A DNA stretch of 46,036 nucleotides from Xanthobacter autotrophicus. Lineage in GTDB: Bacteria > Pseudomonadota > Alphaproteobacteria > Rhizobiales > Xanthobacteraceae. Below are positions 7,303 to 16,282 of the stretch, piece by piece. The translations under genes were made by a program, and so were the position numbers. How positions within the stretch are numbered: the stretch's first letter is position 1; the number at the start of each line of letters is the position of its first letter. Under the pieces are notes generated by a model. It was given only the letters and a program-made list of their open reading frames with translations, had not been told where the DNA came from and did not search any database. The stretch lies in NCBI RefSeq assembly GCF_030015065.1, contig NZ_JAIVFN010000023.1, positions 1 to 46,036 of the forward strand. The letters run 5' to 3'.

Positions 7303-10034
7303 CCTACAGCATCGACGGGCGGAGCGTTTCCGCCGAGCCGCGCCCCGGCCAGTGCCTGCGCACCTTCCTGCGCGAGAGCGGCGCGCTGGGGGTGAAGAAG
7401 GGCTGCGACGCGGGGGATTGCGGCGCCTGCACCGTGTGGCTCGACGGGCGCCCGGTGCATTCCTGCCTCATGCCCGCCTTCCGGGCCAGGGGGCGGCAGG
7501 TGACCACCGTGCAGGGGCTCGCGGCCGGCGATGCGCTGCACCCGGTGCAGCAGGCCTTCCTGGAGGCGCAGGCGTTCCAGTGCGGCTTCTGCGCCGCCGG
7601 CATGATCATGACGGTGGCCGCCCTCGACGAGGCCCAGCGCACCGACCTGCCGCGCGCGCTGAAGGGCAACCTCTGCCGCTGCACCGGCTATCGCGCCATT
7701 TCGGATGCGGTCCACGGCGTGGGCGCCATCGAGCAGGACGTGGCCGGCGCGGCCTGCGGCGCCAGCCTGCCCAACCCGTTCAGCGCCGGCATCGTCACCG
7801 GCCATGCGCGCTACACCATGGACGTGGACGCCACCGACCCGGCGCTCCACGGCCTCCTTCATCTGAAGGTGCTGCGCTCGCCCCACGCCCATGCGCGCAT
7901 CCTGCGCATCGGGCGGGAGAAGGCGCTGGCCGTTCCCGGCGTGGTGGCGGTGTTCACCCATGAGGATGTGCCGAAGAAGCTCTTCAGCACCGCCACCCAC
8001 GAGGACCATCTGGTCGATCCCGACGACACTCTCATCCTCGACGAGGTGGCCCGCTTCGTCGGCCAGCGCATCGCCGCCGTGGTGGCGGAAACCGAGGGCG
8101 CGGCCGAGGCCGGCTGCCGGGCGCTGGAGGTGGAATACGAGATCCTGCCCGCCGTGTTCGATCCCATCGAGGCGATGGCCGAGGGCGCGCCCCTGCTGCA
8201 TCCCGGCAATGACGGGATCGGCGGCGCGGCGCGGGGCAACGTCTTCCTCACCCTCAGGGGCGAGGTGGGCAGCGTCGCCGAAGGTTTCGCGGCCGCCGCG
8301 GTGGTCCATGAGGAGACCTATTCCACCTCCCGGGTGCAGCACGCGCACCTTGAAACCCACGGCTCCATCGCCTGGCGGGACGGCGAGGGGCGCATCCATG
8401 TGCGCACCTCCACCCAGGCGCCGTTCATCACCCACAGGAAGCTGTGCTATCTGTTCGGCATCTTCCCCCACGATCTGCACGTCTTCACCGAGCGGGTCGG
8501 GGGCGGGTTCGGCGGCAAGCAGGAGATGCTTGCCGAGGATCTGTGCGTGCTGGCCACGCTGCGTCTCGGCCGCCCGGTGAAATGGGAGTTCACCCGCGAG
8601 GAGGAATTCCTCGGCGCCACCACCCGCCACCAGATGACCACGCGGGTGAAGCTCGGCGCCACAGCCGACGGCACGCTGACGGCGCTGGAGGTGCACGTGG
8701 TCTCCAACACCGGCGCCTATGGCGGCCATGGCGGGGAGACGCTGGCGGCGGCGCTGGGCAGTCCGCTCGCCGCCTATCGCTGCCCGGCCAAGAAGGCGCA
8801 GGGCCACGCGGTCTACACCAATGTGATCCCCGGCGGCGGCTTTCGCGGCTATGGCGCCTCCCAGACCTCGTTCGCCATCGAATGCGCCATGGACGACCTT
8901 GCGGCGAAGCTGGGCCTCGACCCGTTCGCCATCCGCCGCAGCAACATGATCCGCCCCGACGACGTGATCCAGTCGGTCTGGAACGACCCGAGCGACGTCG
9001 CCTTCGGCAGCTACGGGCTCGACCAGTGTCTGGACCTGGTGGAGGCGGAGCTGGCGAGCGGCAGGGGCGAGGCGAAGCCCGAAGGCGACTGGGCGGAGGG
9101 CACCGGCGTGGCGCTCGCGATGATGGAAGCCGGCCCGCCCACCGAGCATCGCTCCGGCGGCGAGATGCGGCTTCTGGAGGACGGCACCTATCACCTCGCC
9201 GTGGGCTCCACCGAGATGGGCAACGGCTCGGTCACGGCCCATCGCCAGATCGCCGCCGCGGTGCTGGGCACGCGGGCCGAGGCCATCGCCATCATCAATG
9301 CCGATACCGACCGTGCCCCCTACGACACCGGCACCTTCGCCAGCACCGGCACGGTGGTGGCCGGGCAGGCGGTGGAGCTGACGGCGCGGGCGCTCAGCGC
9401 CGACATCCTCGCCTATGCGGCGCGCCGCACCAATACGGCGCTGGAAGACTGGCGGCTTGCGGGCGATGCGGTGGAATGCGCCACCGCGCGCATCCCGCTC
9501 GCCGAGCTGTACCGGCTGGGAACCGCCGAGGGCCATCGCTTCGAGGCCAAGCGCAAGGCCTATCTCTCGCCGCGCACCATCGGCTTCAACGTGCAGGGGG
9601 TGCGTCTTGCCGTGCATCGCGTCACCGGGGAGATCCGCATCCTCCACAGCGTGCACGCGGCTGATATCGGCCGCCTCATCAATCCGCTGCAATGCCGGGG
9701 GCAGATCGAGGGCGCGGTGGCCATGGGGCTGGGCTGGGCGCTCACCGAGCACATGGTGCATGACGCGCAGGGCCGCGTGCTCAATCCGGCGCTGCGCAAC
9801 TACCACATCCCCGCCTTCGCCGACACGCCGCGCACCACCGTGCTGTTCGCCGACACCCACGACGCCATCGGTCCACTGGGCGCCAAGGCGCAAGGCGAAT
9901 GCGCCGTCAACGCGGTGGCGCCGGCGGTGGCCAACGCGCTCGCCCATGCCACCGGCGTTCGCTTCGCCCACCTGCCCTTCACCCCGGACCGCATCTTCGA
10001 CCGGCTCGGCCGGGCGGCGGGGGCGCCCCAATGA
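7299..10034 (+). CDS. Fused [2Fe-2S]/molybdopterin subunit of a xanthine dehydrogenase-family oxidoreductase
   Basis: Protein of 911 aa that joins two subunits usually encoded separately. Residues 1 to about 150 form the ferredoxin-like domain with C36, C41, C44 and C56 and a second cluster motif (CGFCAAGMI ... CRCTGYRAI). From about residue 165 it is the Mo-cofactor large subunit, with VGGGFGGKQEM, GGFRGYGASQTSFAIE and the catalytic Glu at about 867 in AKAQGECAVNA. The family hydroxylates aldehydes, purines or other heterocycles. The specificity here is unknown. It is translationally coupled on both sides. No XdhC-type maturation gene is adjacent. Confidence 0.9.
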   Translation: MTYSIDGRSVSAEPRPGQCLRTFLRESGALGVKKGCDAGDCGACTVWLDGRPVHSCLMPAFRARGRQVTTVQGLAAGDALHPVQQAFLEAQAFQCGFCAAGMIMTVAALDEAQRTDLPRALKGNLCRCTGYRAISDAVHGVGAIEQDVAGAACGASLPNPFSAGIVTGHARYTMDVDATDPALHGLLHLKVLRSPHAHARILRIGREKALAVPGVVAVFTHEDVPKKLFSTATHEDHLVDPDDTLILDEVARFVGQRIAAVVAETEGAAEAGCRALEVEYEILPAVFDPIEAMAEGAPLLHPGNDGIGGAARGNVFLTLRGEVGSVAEGFAAAAVVHEETYSTSRVQHAHLETHGSIAWRDGEGRIHVRTSTQAPFITHRKLCYLFGIFPHDLHVFTERVGGGFGGKQEMLAEDLCVLATLRLGRPVKWEFTREEEFLGATTRHQMTTRVKLGATADGTLTALEVHVVSNTGAYGGHGGETLAAALGSPLAAYRCPAKKAQGHAVYTNVIPGGGFRGYGASQTSFAIECAMDDLAAKLGLDPFAIRRSNMIRPDDVIQSVWNDPSDVAFGSYGLDQCLDLVEAELASGRGEAKPEGDWAEGTGVALAMMEAGPPTEHRSGGEMRLLEDGTYHLAVGSTEMGNGSVTAHRQIAAAVLGTRAEAIAIINADTDRAPYDTGTFASTGTVVAGQAVELTARALSADILAYAARRTNTALEDWRLAGDAVECATARIPLAELYRLGTAEGHRFEAKRKAYLSPRTIGFNVQGVRLAVHRVTGEIRILHSVHAADIGRLINPLQCRGQIEGAVAMGLGWALTEHMVHDAQGRVLNPALRNYHIPAFADTPRTTVLFADTHDAIGPLGAKAQGECAVNAVAPAVANALAHATGVRFAHLPFTPDRIFDRLGRAAGAPQ

Positions 10035-10969
10035 GCGGGGCGCCGGAAGGCTCGGTCACCATCGTCACGCAGACGCGGGTGCTGAAGGGCCAGGATCACG
10101 CCTTCGCCGACTGGCAGGAGGAAACCAGGCGCCTCATCGCCGGCTTTCCCGGCTTCATCGAGCAGTCGGTGGCGCCCCCCGCGCCGCCGGCGCAGGTGGA
10201 TTGGGTGATCCTCCAGCGCTTTGCCAGCACCGAGGATGCGGTGGGCTGGCTGAAGTCGCCGGAGCGCCTCGCGCGCATCTCCGGCGTGCAGCACATGCTG
10301 GCCGGGCGGGACGACGTTCACCTGGTGCGCGACGGCGCCGCCGGGGTATTGCCCTCGCCGGTGTCGGTGGTCATCGCCACCCGGCTGAAGAGCGGGCAGG
10401 AGGCGGCCTATCGCGCGTGGGAGCAGCGCATGACCATGCTGCAGAGCCGCGCCCCCGGTTTCGAGGGCTACCGGCTGGAGGCGCCCATTCCCGGCGTGCA
10501 GGAGGACTTCCTGGCGATCCTGCGTTTCGATACCCAGGAGCATCTGGAAGCCTGGCTCGGCTCGCCGCAGCGCAGGGCCATGCTGGAGGAGGCGCGGGCC
10601 TTTATTGAGGAGTTTCATGCCCGCACCGTGCGTACCGGCTTCGAGCAATGGTTCTCCGCGCCCAGGGGCAAGGCGCCGCCGCCCTGGAAGCAGAGCATGC
10701 TGGTTCTGCTGGCGCTCTATCCGGTGGTGTTCCTGTTCGGCCACCTGGTGCAGATCCCGCTGCTGATGGGCGAGGCGGGACTGCCGTTCGCGGTGGCGCT
10801 GTTCATCGGCAATGCGGTGAGCGTGCTGCTCCTGACCCGGTTGGTGCCATGGGTCAGCCGCCGTTTCGACTGGTGGCTGCAATCGCCGGCGCCGCGGACC
10901 GATGCGCTGGGCGCGGGCGTCATCCTCGCATTCTACGCCGTCCTGATCGCCGTCTTCGTGCGGGTCTGA
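10031..10969 (+). CDS. Membrane-anchored protein with two ABM domains
   Basis: Protein of 312 aa. Residues about 8-100 and 110-205 are two antibiotic-biosynthesis-monooxygenase (ABM) folds (VTIVTQTRVLKGQDHAFADWQEE and VVIATRLKSGQEAAYRAWEQR, each ending in a LxSPxR segment). The C-terminus has three hydrophobic helices (about 215-240, 245-270 and 290-312). ATG at 10031 overlaps the hydroxylase stop (ATGA), so it belongs to the same operon. ABM proteins act as small oxygenases or dimeric ligand binders; partnership with the hydroxylase is inferred from coupling only. Confidence 0.8.
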   Translation: MSGAPEGSVTIVTQTRVLKGQDHAFADWQEETRRLIAGFPGFIEQSVAPPAPPAQVDWVILQRFASTEDAVGWLKSPERLARISGVQHMLAGRDDVHLVRDGAAGVLPSPVSVVIATRLKSGQEAAYRAWEQRMTMLQSRAPGFEGYRLEAPIPGVQEDFLAILRFDTQEHLEAWLGSPQRRAMLEEARAFIEEFHARTVRTGFEQWFSAPRGKAPPPWKQSMLVLLALYPVVFLFGHLVQIPLLMGEAGLPFAVALFIGNAVSVLLLTRLVPWVSRRFDWWLQSPAPRTDALGAGVILAFYAVLIAVFVRV

Positions 10970-11057
10970 GAGCTCGTTTGGAAAATCCGGCTGGCTTATG
11001 CATGTCGCTGGAAAAGAGCCGTCGTCATGCCCGGGCAGGTTTTGACCGAGACCGACA
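10968..11057 (+). repeat. Host intergenic repeat, left copy flanking the island
   Basis: Begins inside the stop region of the ABM gene and reads GAGAGCTCGTTTGGAAAATC, then a GTCATGCCCGGGC core, ending in GAGACCGACA (11048-11057). The same features occur in reverse orientation at 32693-32852. This copy is shorter, about 90 against 160 bases, mainly through loss of the central hairpin part. Confidence 0.6.
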
Positions 11058-11225
11058 CCTGTTGGTCGTGGAGATTTGAAGCCTGTCCTACCAACCACTT
11101 TTGTTATAGCTCAATCACCATCTCGGTCTAACCACCGGGATGGATATAGCATTTACTTGGAAACTCAAGTTCGTCTAGGTATGTTCTTACTAGATCACCT
11201 TTCGAATGTCGGGAGGACGTCTGTC

Positions 11226-11253
11226 AGGAGTTCGAATCTTCTCGGGTGGGCCA
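11226..11253 (+). pseudogene. 3' fragment of a tRNA gene
   Basis: AGGAG-TTCGAAT-CTTCT forms a T-arm with a standard 7-base loop. It is followed by the 7-base 3' acceptor strand CGGGTGG, a discriminator G and CCA. No matching 5' acceptor strand, D-arm or anticodon arm is found upstream, so it is not a functional tRNA. Such fragments are typical relics of integration at tRNA 3' ends. The isotype is not identified. Confidence 0.55.
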
Positions 11254-11332
11254 ACTACCCTCAAACCCGCCCGTTGCGAACGCCGAACGCCGCCGATTCC
11301 CGCACTAATTGAAACTGTCAGCGATCCCCGTA

Positions 11333-13540
11333 TCACTTGGTCTGCACGATACTTGCATTGCCGTCTCGCGAAAGCACGCTCACCGTCACGTCGACGCCAT
11401 CGTTGCGCAGCCGGATGTCGACACATGTCGTTCCAAGCCGCAAACCGCGGATCGTCAGGTCGGCAAGGAAACCAGGCAGTTGTGGATTCGCAAAGCGGAT
11501 TTCGTTCCTGTCATGGTCGAAGCTCAGCCCGATGCAAGCGGCCAAGAACGCGAACGGGGCAGCGGACGCCCAAGCTTGGGGAGCACAAGCGACAGGATAG
11601 GCGATCGGCCCGCACCGGCGCCGGCGTCCGAAACCGCAGAAGAGTTCTGGTAGCCGTAGCAGATACTGATAGCTCGCAGCGTCGAACATGCCGGAAAAAA
11701 CTTTGGCGGCGTGCCGCTTCAGGCCATATCGGCCGAAGCCCAGCGCGATGAGCGCATTGTCGTGCGGCCACACCGACCCATTGTGATATGACATCGGATT
11801 ATACCGGCTTTCGCCTTGCGAAACGGTGCGAATTCCCCAACTGCTGAACGCTTCCGGTCCCGTCAGCACATCGGCGATGCGAGCGGCATAAGCGGGATCG
11901 GCGATGCCGGCGAAAAGTGCATGTCCGGCATTGGAGGATCGCACGCGGCACGGTTGCTTGGCTCCATCCAGGGCCAGGGCATAGGTGCCAATTTCCTCGC
12001 ACCAGAAGCTCTCGTGAAACCGGATCCGCAACACCGCGGCCTGCTTGCCGAGAGTCTCGGCAAGGGCCGTCTTGCCAAGGACCTGCGCCAGCGTTGCTGC
12101 GGCCCCTTTGGCGGCATAGACATAACCCTGCACCTCGCAAAGCGCGATCGGCCCCTCGGCCAATGATCCATCCGCATGAAAGATGGAATCGTGGCTGTCC
12201 TTCCAGCCTTGATTGACGAGGCCGGCGTCTGTCGTCCGGAAATATTCGACGAAACCATCCTGATCCGGATCGCCGGACGTATCGCACCACGAAAGCGCGG
12301 CTTCGATGTTGGGCCAGATTGCCCGGATTGTGTCCATATCGCCGGTTCGCTCGAAGTAAAGGCCGGCGAGCATGACAAAGAGTGGAGTGGCATCAACTGA
12401 TCCATAATAGTGACCAAATGGCACCTCTTTGAGATTTGCCATTTCACCGTTCCGCGTTTCATGCAGGATCTTGCCGGGCTGGGCGTCCGCCCCTGGATCG
12501 TCGGCTTTTGCCTGCGTATCCGCTAGATAGAGGAGCACGCCCTTCGCGATGCTGGGGTCGATCCAGAGCATCATGATCGCGGTGATGATCCCGTCGCGCC
12601 CGAAAACCGTGCTGAACCACGGGATGCCGGCATAAGGATAAGGGCCGCTCTTGGTCTGGCTGACCAATGTGTAGATATCCGAGGTCGAACGACAGGCCAT
12701 CTCGTTGAAGAGAACGTTGCTACTTTCGACCGTGGCAATGCCCCGCGTGAGCTTTGCCAGATCTCGCCTCGCGCCGCGATAAGCCGCCAGGAAATGCATG
12801 GGCTCGGGTACCTGACCCTCGCCGCAAACCGCACTCACGAAAATTGAGCATCTCGCGCGCGGCTCGAGCACGATGTCGAATTCCGCTAGACCGGTTTCAA
12901 GCCTTTGCGGCACAGGATCGAAACTCATCACCGTGTAGCGGCGGATGGCGTCCAGGCCGTCATATCGAAATTCGACGCGTTTGGAGCTTAGGAGCCGTGC
13001 GGACAATTGGCCTCTCGCCTTGCGGCGTGTCCCACGGACTTCGAAAAGGTCGTGGAAGTCCGCCGCAAAGCGGATCGAGACCCTGAAGGCTCGCTGCTTG
13101 TCATCATAGTTGACGAAACCAATGCGCTCATAGCACCCTGCCTCGAAAAGCAATTTGGTGCGTTCTATGGCGATGATATCGCGCGGTATTGTCAGGCTGC
13201 CGCCGAGATGGATGTCGGGATTGCTTGAGTTGGCGGACAGGGAGGCATTGTCATCCTCGACGACGGAGCCGAGCAAAAGGGGGCGCTCCCCCTCGAACCT
13301 GAGATCGAAGCCGGACAGGTATCGCGTATCGCGCAGGAACACGCCTTCCGGGCCGTCGCAGCCGACGCCGATGTCGCCATAGCTGTCCAGCACGGCGAAG
13401 ATATCGCCGTGCTTGAGCGTGCGCAGCGGGCGTTCGATCAGCGAGGTCTGGGGCTCGATATAAAAATCCGATGCGGCTTCGGTCCCGACGCCGATATCGT
13501 TCAAGGCATCGATCTCTTGCATTGTCATGGTTTCTCGCAT
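11333..13540 (-). CDS. Glycogen-debranching-type amylo-alpha-1,6-glucosidase
   Basis: Protein of about 735 aa. The N-terminal 200 residues match the bacterial debranching N-terminal domain (VLDSYGDIGVGCDGPEGVFLRDTRYLSGFDLRF). The rest is a six-hairpin (alpha/alpha) barrel with PWFSTVFGRDGIITA, GWKDSHDSIFHADGSLAEGPIALCEVQGY and YHNGSVWPHDNALIA, which contain the usual acidic catalytic candidates. It probably trims alpha-glucan or a related storage polymer. The ATG at 13540 is one of several close starts. The glycosyltransferase gene just upstream points to shared work on a glucan or compatible-solute polymer. Confidence 0.82.
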   Translation of the reverse strand: MRETMTMQEIDALNDIGVGTEAASDFYIEPQTSLIERPLRTLKHGDIFAVLDSYGDIGVGCDGPEGVFLRDTRYLSGFDLRFEGERPLLLGSVVEDDNASLSANSSNPDIHLGGSLTIPRDIIAIERTKLLFEAGCYERIGFVNYDDKQRAFRVSIRFAADFHDLFEVRGTRRKARGQLSARLLSSKRVEFRYDGLDAIRRYTVMSFDPVPQRLETGLAEFDIVLEPRARCSIFVSAVCGEGQVPEPMHFLAAYRGARRDLAKLTRGIATVESSNVLFNEMACRSTSDIYTLVSQTKSGPYPYAGIPWFSTVFGRDGIITAIMMLWIDPSIAKGVLLYLADTQAKADDPGADAQPGKILHETRNGEMANLKEVPFGHYYGSVDATPLFVMLAGLYFERTGDMDTIRAIWPNIEAALSWCDTSGDPDQDGFVEYFRTTDAGLVNQGWKDSHDSIFHADGSLAEGPIALCEVQGYVYAAKGAAATLAQVLGKTALAETLGKQAAVLRIRFHESFWCEEIGTYALALDGAKQPCRVRSSNAGHALFAGIADPAYAARIADVLTGPEAFSSWGIRTVSQGESRYNPMSYHNGSVWPHDNALIALGFGRYGLKRHAAKVFSGMFDAASYQYLLRLPELFCGFGRRRRCGPIAYPVACAPQAWASAAPFAFLAACIGLSFDHDRNEIRFANPQLPGFLADLTIRGLRLGTTCVDIRLRNDGVDVTVSVLSRDGNASIVQTK

Positions 13541-13590
13541 TGAGGGGACGCCAGGGAGCACCGCGACATGGTTCGCAGAGAGACGGCGGC

Positions 13591-14649
13591 CTATGCGGCC
13601 TCCATGCGCCCAGCCCGCGATCGCGATTTCCCGATGAGATCCTCGTAGACCGCGACGTAATTCCCGGCCATCTGGCTCACGGTGAAACGCCGTTCGAAGG
13701 ACCGCCGGACGATTGATCGATCAAGCGTTGCAGCGCGGCCAACAGCTTCGATCGCCATTTCCATCGAATCGACGATGAGGCCGCCGAGTCCCTCCTCGAT
13801 GACTTCCGGCACCGAGCCGTTGCGCCAGGCGATGACGGGTGTGCCCGCCGACATGGCCTCGATCATGACGAGTCCGAAAGGCTCGATCCAATCGATGGGA
13901 AAGAGAAGCGCGAGGGCTCCACCGAGGAAGGCACTCTTCTGACTCTCGTCGATTTCGCCGATGAACTCGATCAGGGGATGATCCAGCATGGGCCTGATCA
14001 CCTCGTCGAAATAGCCTCGATCCACCTCGTCGACCTTAGCGGCGATCTTCAGCCGGACGCCGGCCCTGATCGCAATTTCGATGGCGCGATCGGGACGTTT
14101 TTCGCGTGATATCCGCCCAAGAAAGGCCAGATACTCACCACCCTTGGCATTGAACGGGCAAACCGTGGCCGGCAGCCCGTGATACACCGTCGCTGCCCAG
14201 TTGACATTCGCCGGCATCGGCTCGCGCTGCCGGTTCGAGATCGAGACCAGCGGCATATGACGATAGGCCCCGTAAACCGGCCACAGATTCGGAATATCCA
14301 GGCGACCATGCAAGGTCGATACGAGCTTGTGACCCAGATCCCGGAACACGGGATATTGCAGGATATCGATGTGGCAGTGAATGACGTCGAACTGCTCCGC
14401 TAGCCGTCTGGCATGCTCCAGCATCACCAGATTGCTTGCTGTGTGGTCCGCGACGCCTTGAAGGCGCAGGCCTTTGTCGCAGCCCACCACGAGCTTCGCG
14501 GCAGTCTTCGATCCGCCCGCCGCGAAGAGGGTTACGTCGTGCCCTTGAGCGACCAGTTCTTCCGTCAGCCAGGACACCACTCGCTCCGTTCCTCCATAGA
14601 GCGCGGGCGGCACTGCTTCGGCAAGAGGCGCAATCTGAGCAATTCGCAT
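13591..14649 (-). CDS. Family 4 glycosyltransferase
   Basis: GT-B glycosyltransferase of 352 aa. The N-terminal domain has PPALYGGTERVVSWLTEELVAQGHDVTLFA; the C-terminal donor domain has YLAFLGRISREKRPDRAIEIA and the EX7E-like stretch PFGLVMIEAMSAGTPVIA. It transfers a nucleotide-activated sugar to an unknown acceptor at the cytoplasmic face. The ATG at 14649 begins at the conserved MRIAQIAP. It lies 50 bp upstream of the debranching-enzyme gene, probably in one operon with it. Confidence 0.85.
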   Translation of the reverse strand: MRIAQIAPLAEAVPPALYGGTERVVSWLTEELVAQGHDVTLFAAGGSKTAAKLVVGCDKGLRLQGVADHTASNLVMLEHARRLAEQFDVIHCHIDILQYPVFRDLGHKLVSTLHGRLDIPNLWPVYGAYRHMPLVSISNRQREPMPANVNWAATVYHGLPATVCPFNAKGGEYLAFLGRISREKRPDRAIEIAIRAGVRLKIAAKVDEVDRGYFDEVIRPMLDHPLIEFIGEIDESQKSAFLGGALALLFPIDWIEPFGLVMIEAMSAGTPVIAWRNGSVPEVIEEGLGGLIVDSMEMAIEAVGRAATLDRSIVRRSFERRFTVSQMAGNYVAVYEDLIGKSRSRAGRMEAA

Positions 14650-14921
14650 TCTGTATCCCAATCATAGCATCACGTGGGCCTCGATTGTCGACAGGGTTTC
14701 ATAACGACGCGCCGGACGTTGCTCGCGAGGTAGAAGCATTCGTCAGAACCCGGCTCGGCGCCCTTCAGGTAACCAGACTGCATGAGCCGTCTGAAAATTC
14801 GATCCCAATCAGAATATAGCTTCCAACCGATCACGATAGCAGGCTCGGAAACTACTCAAACCACCCTCCCGGCTTGTCCGACATCAGAGCCGACGCCTTA
14901 AGTCCGGGGATGAAGAAGGCA

Positions 14922-16235
14922 TTATCTCGTGGCGGCAGACGTCAGCCAGTTCAAGCTCAACAGACCGAGGATTGCCGATATGGCAGAAGCGCCGAGAACG
15001 CCGAGCTTGACCGAGTTCAGAAGCGCCGCATCGAAGCCGAGCTCGGCAATGAACAGCGCCATGGTGAAACCGATACCGGTCAGCAGTCCTCCTGCTGCCA
15101 AAAATCCCCACGACAACTCGCTGGGACGAATGCCGAGATGCGATTTCACAACAAGGAAGCTGAAGAGAATGACGCCAACGGGCTTGCCCGCCACGAATGC
15201 CATGAAAATTGCAGTCGTAAGTGTAGGGTCGAACTTGGCGGCGATCATTGGGATCCCGGCGTTGGCCAGGGCAAACAGCGGCAGGATTCCAAACGCGACC
15301 AAGGGATGGAGCGCCATCTCAAGGCGCTCGACCGGGGACAGCGCTTCGCGTGTCGCGATGCCGGCCTTGTTGAGATCATTGCGAGCGGCTGTGTCACTGC
15401 TCCAATGGTCGCCGGGCGGGTAGGCAATAACCCGGTCGAGAATCGCATGGAGGCGTTTGTCGCTCACCCAGCTTCGCGCCGGCGTCATCAATCCGAGGAC
15501 GACCCCCGTCAAGGTTGCGTGGATGCCAGAAGCATCGAACGCGAGCCAGATAACGCCGCCCATAGCGAAATAGACCGGGATGCTGCGCACACCCAGGCGT
15601 GCGAACGTGGCCACGGCGACGAATCCCAACCCTGCTACGCCGAGCGGCAGCCAATTCAAGGTCCCGCCATAGGCGATCGTTACAACCAGAATAGCGCCGA
15701 CATCATCGAAGATAGCAAGCGAGAGCAGGAACAGCCGCAAACTCTGCGGGATACGCGAACCGAGAACCGCCAGACAGCCGATCACGAAAGCCGTGTCGGT
15801 GGACATCACGGTGCCCCAGCCGCCGGCTCCGGGGCTGTCGCCAACGATCAGCAGGAACACGCTGACAGGCGCGACCATCCCGCCGATCGCCGCGGCGACA
15901 GGCAATGCTGCCACCCGAGGATCTCGCAGTTCGCCCAGCACCAGTTCCCGCTTCAGTTCGAGCGCAATGACGAAGAAGAAGAGCGTCATCAGCCCGTCAT
16001 TGATCCAGTGCTTCAGCGACCGGGATATCTCCAGGCCACCAAGATTGATCCCGGCATGAATATCCCACAGGGCGAGAAACGAAGCCGACCACGATGAGTT
16101 GGCGAGAGCGAGCGCTAAGAGGGTGCTCAGCAGCAGGACGGCGCCTGCCATAGCCTCGATGCGAAGGAAACGCATGAATGGCTTGGTCAGCCGATCAGCC
16201 GGCACTCTCGGGAGTCGGGAGAGACTCTCGTTCAT
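14922..16235 (-). CDS. nhaA: Na+/H+ antiporter NhaA
   Basis: Inner-membrane antiporter of 437 aa that exports Na+ in exchange for H+, supporting salt and alkaline tolerance. The family core is complete: NDGLMTLFFFVIALELKREL, MSTDTAFVIG (the Asp equivalent to D133) and LSLAIFDDVGAILVV (the paired Asp equivalent to D163/D164 of E. coli NhaA), with about twelve hydrophobic segments. It lies 47 bp downstream of the transglutaminase-like gene and is likely the last gene of that operon. Confidence 0.93.
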   Translation of the reverse strand: MNESLSRLPRVPADRLTKPFMRFLRIEAMAGAVLLLSTLLALALANSSWSASFLALWDIHAGINLGGLEISRSLKHWINDGLMTLFFFVIALELKRELVLGELRDPRVAALPVAAAIGGMVAPVSVFLLIVGDSPGAGGWGTVMSTDTAFVIGCLAVLGSRIPQSLRLFLLSLAIFDDVGAILVVTIAYGGTLNWLPLGVAGLGFVAVATFARLGVRSIPVYFAMGGVIWLAFDASGIHATLTGVVLGLMTPARSWVSDKRLHAILDRVIAYPPGDHWSSDTAARNDLNKAGIATREALSPVERLEMALHPLVAFGILPLFALANAGIPMIAAKFDPTLTTAIFMAFVAGKPVGVILFSFLVVKSHLGIRPSELSWGFLAAGGLLTGIGFTMALFIAELGFDAALLNSVKLGVLGASAISAILGLLSLNWLTSAATR

Positions 16236-16282
16236 TTCAAACAGTCCCTCCTTGTTTCTCAGTGGCGAACGGGGTTCTACGG

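Noticed and set aside
7227-10031. 934-residue minus-strand open frame opposite the molybdenum hydroxylase
   Set aside because: It is a GC-driven shadow of the plus-strand fused subunit, whose Fe-S and Mo-cofactor motifs are unmistakable.
11076-11752. Plus-strand frames starting around the tRNA fragment
   Set aside because: They have mixed composition, no motifs, and overlap the debranching-enzyme gene on the other strand. No coding call is justified.
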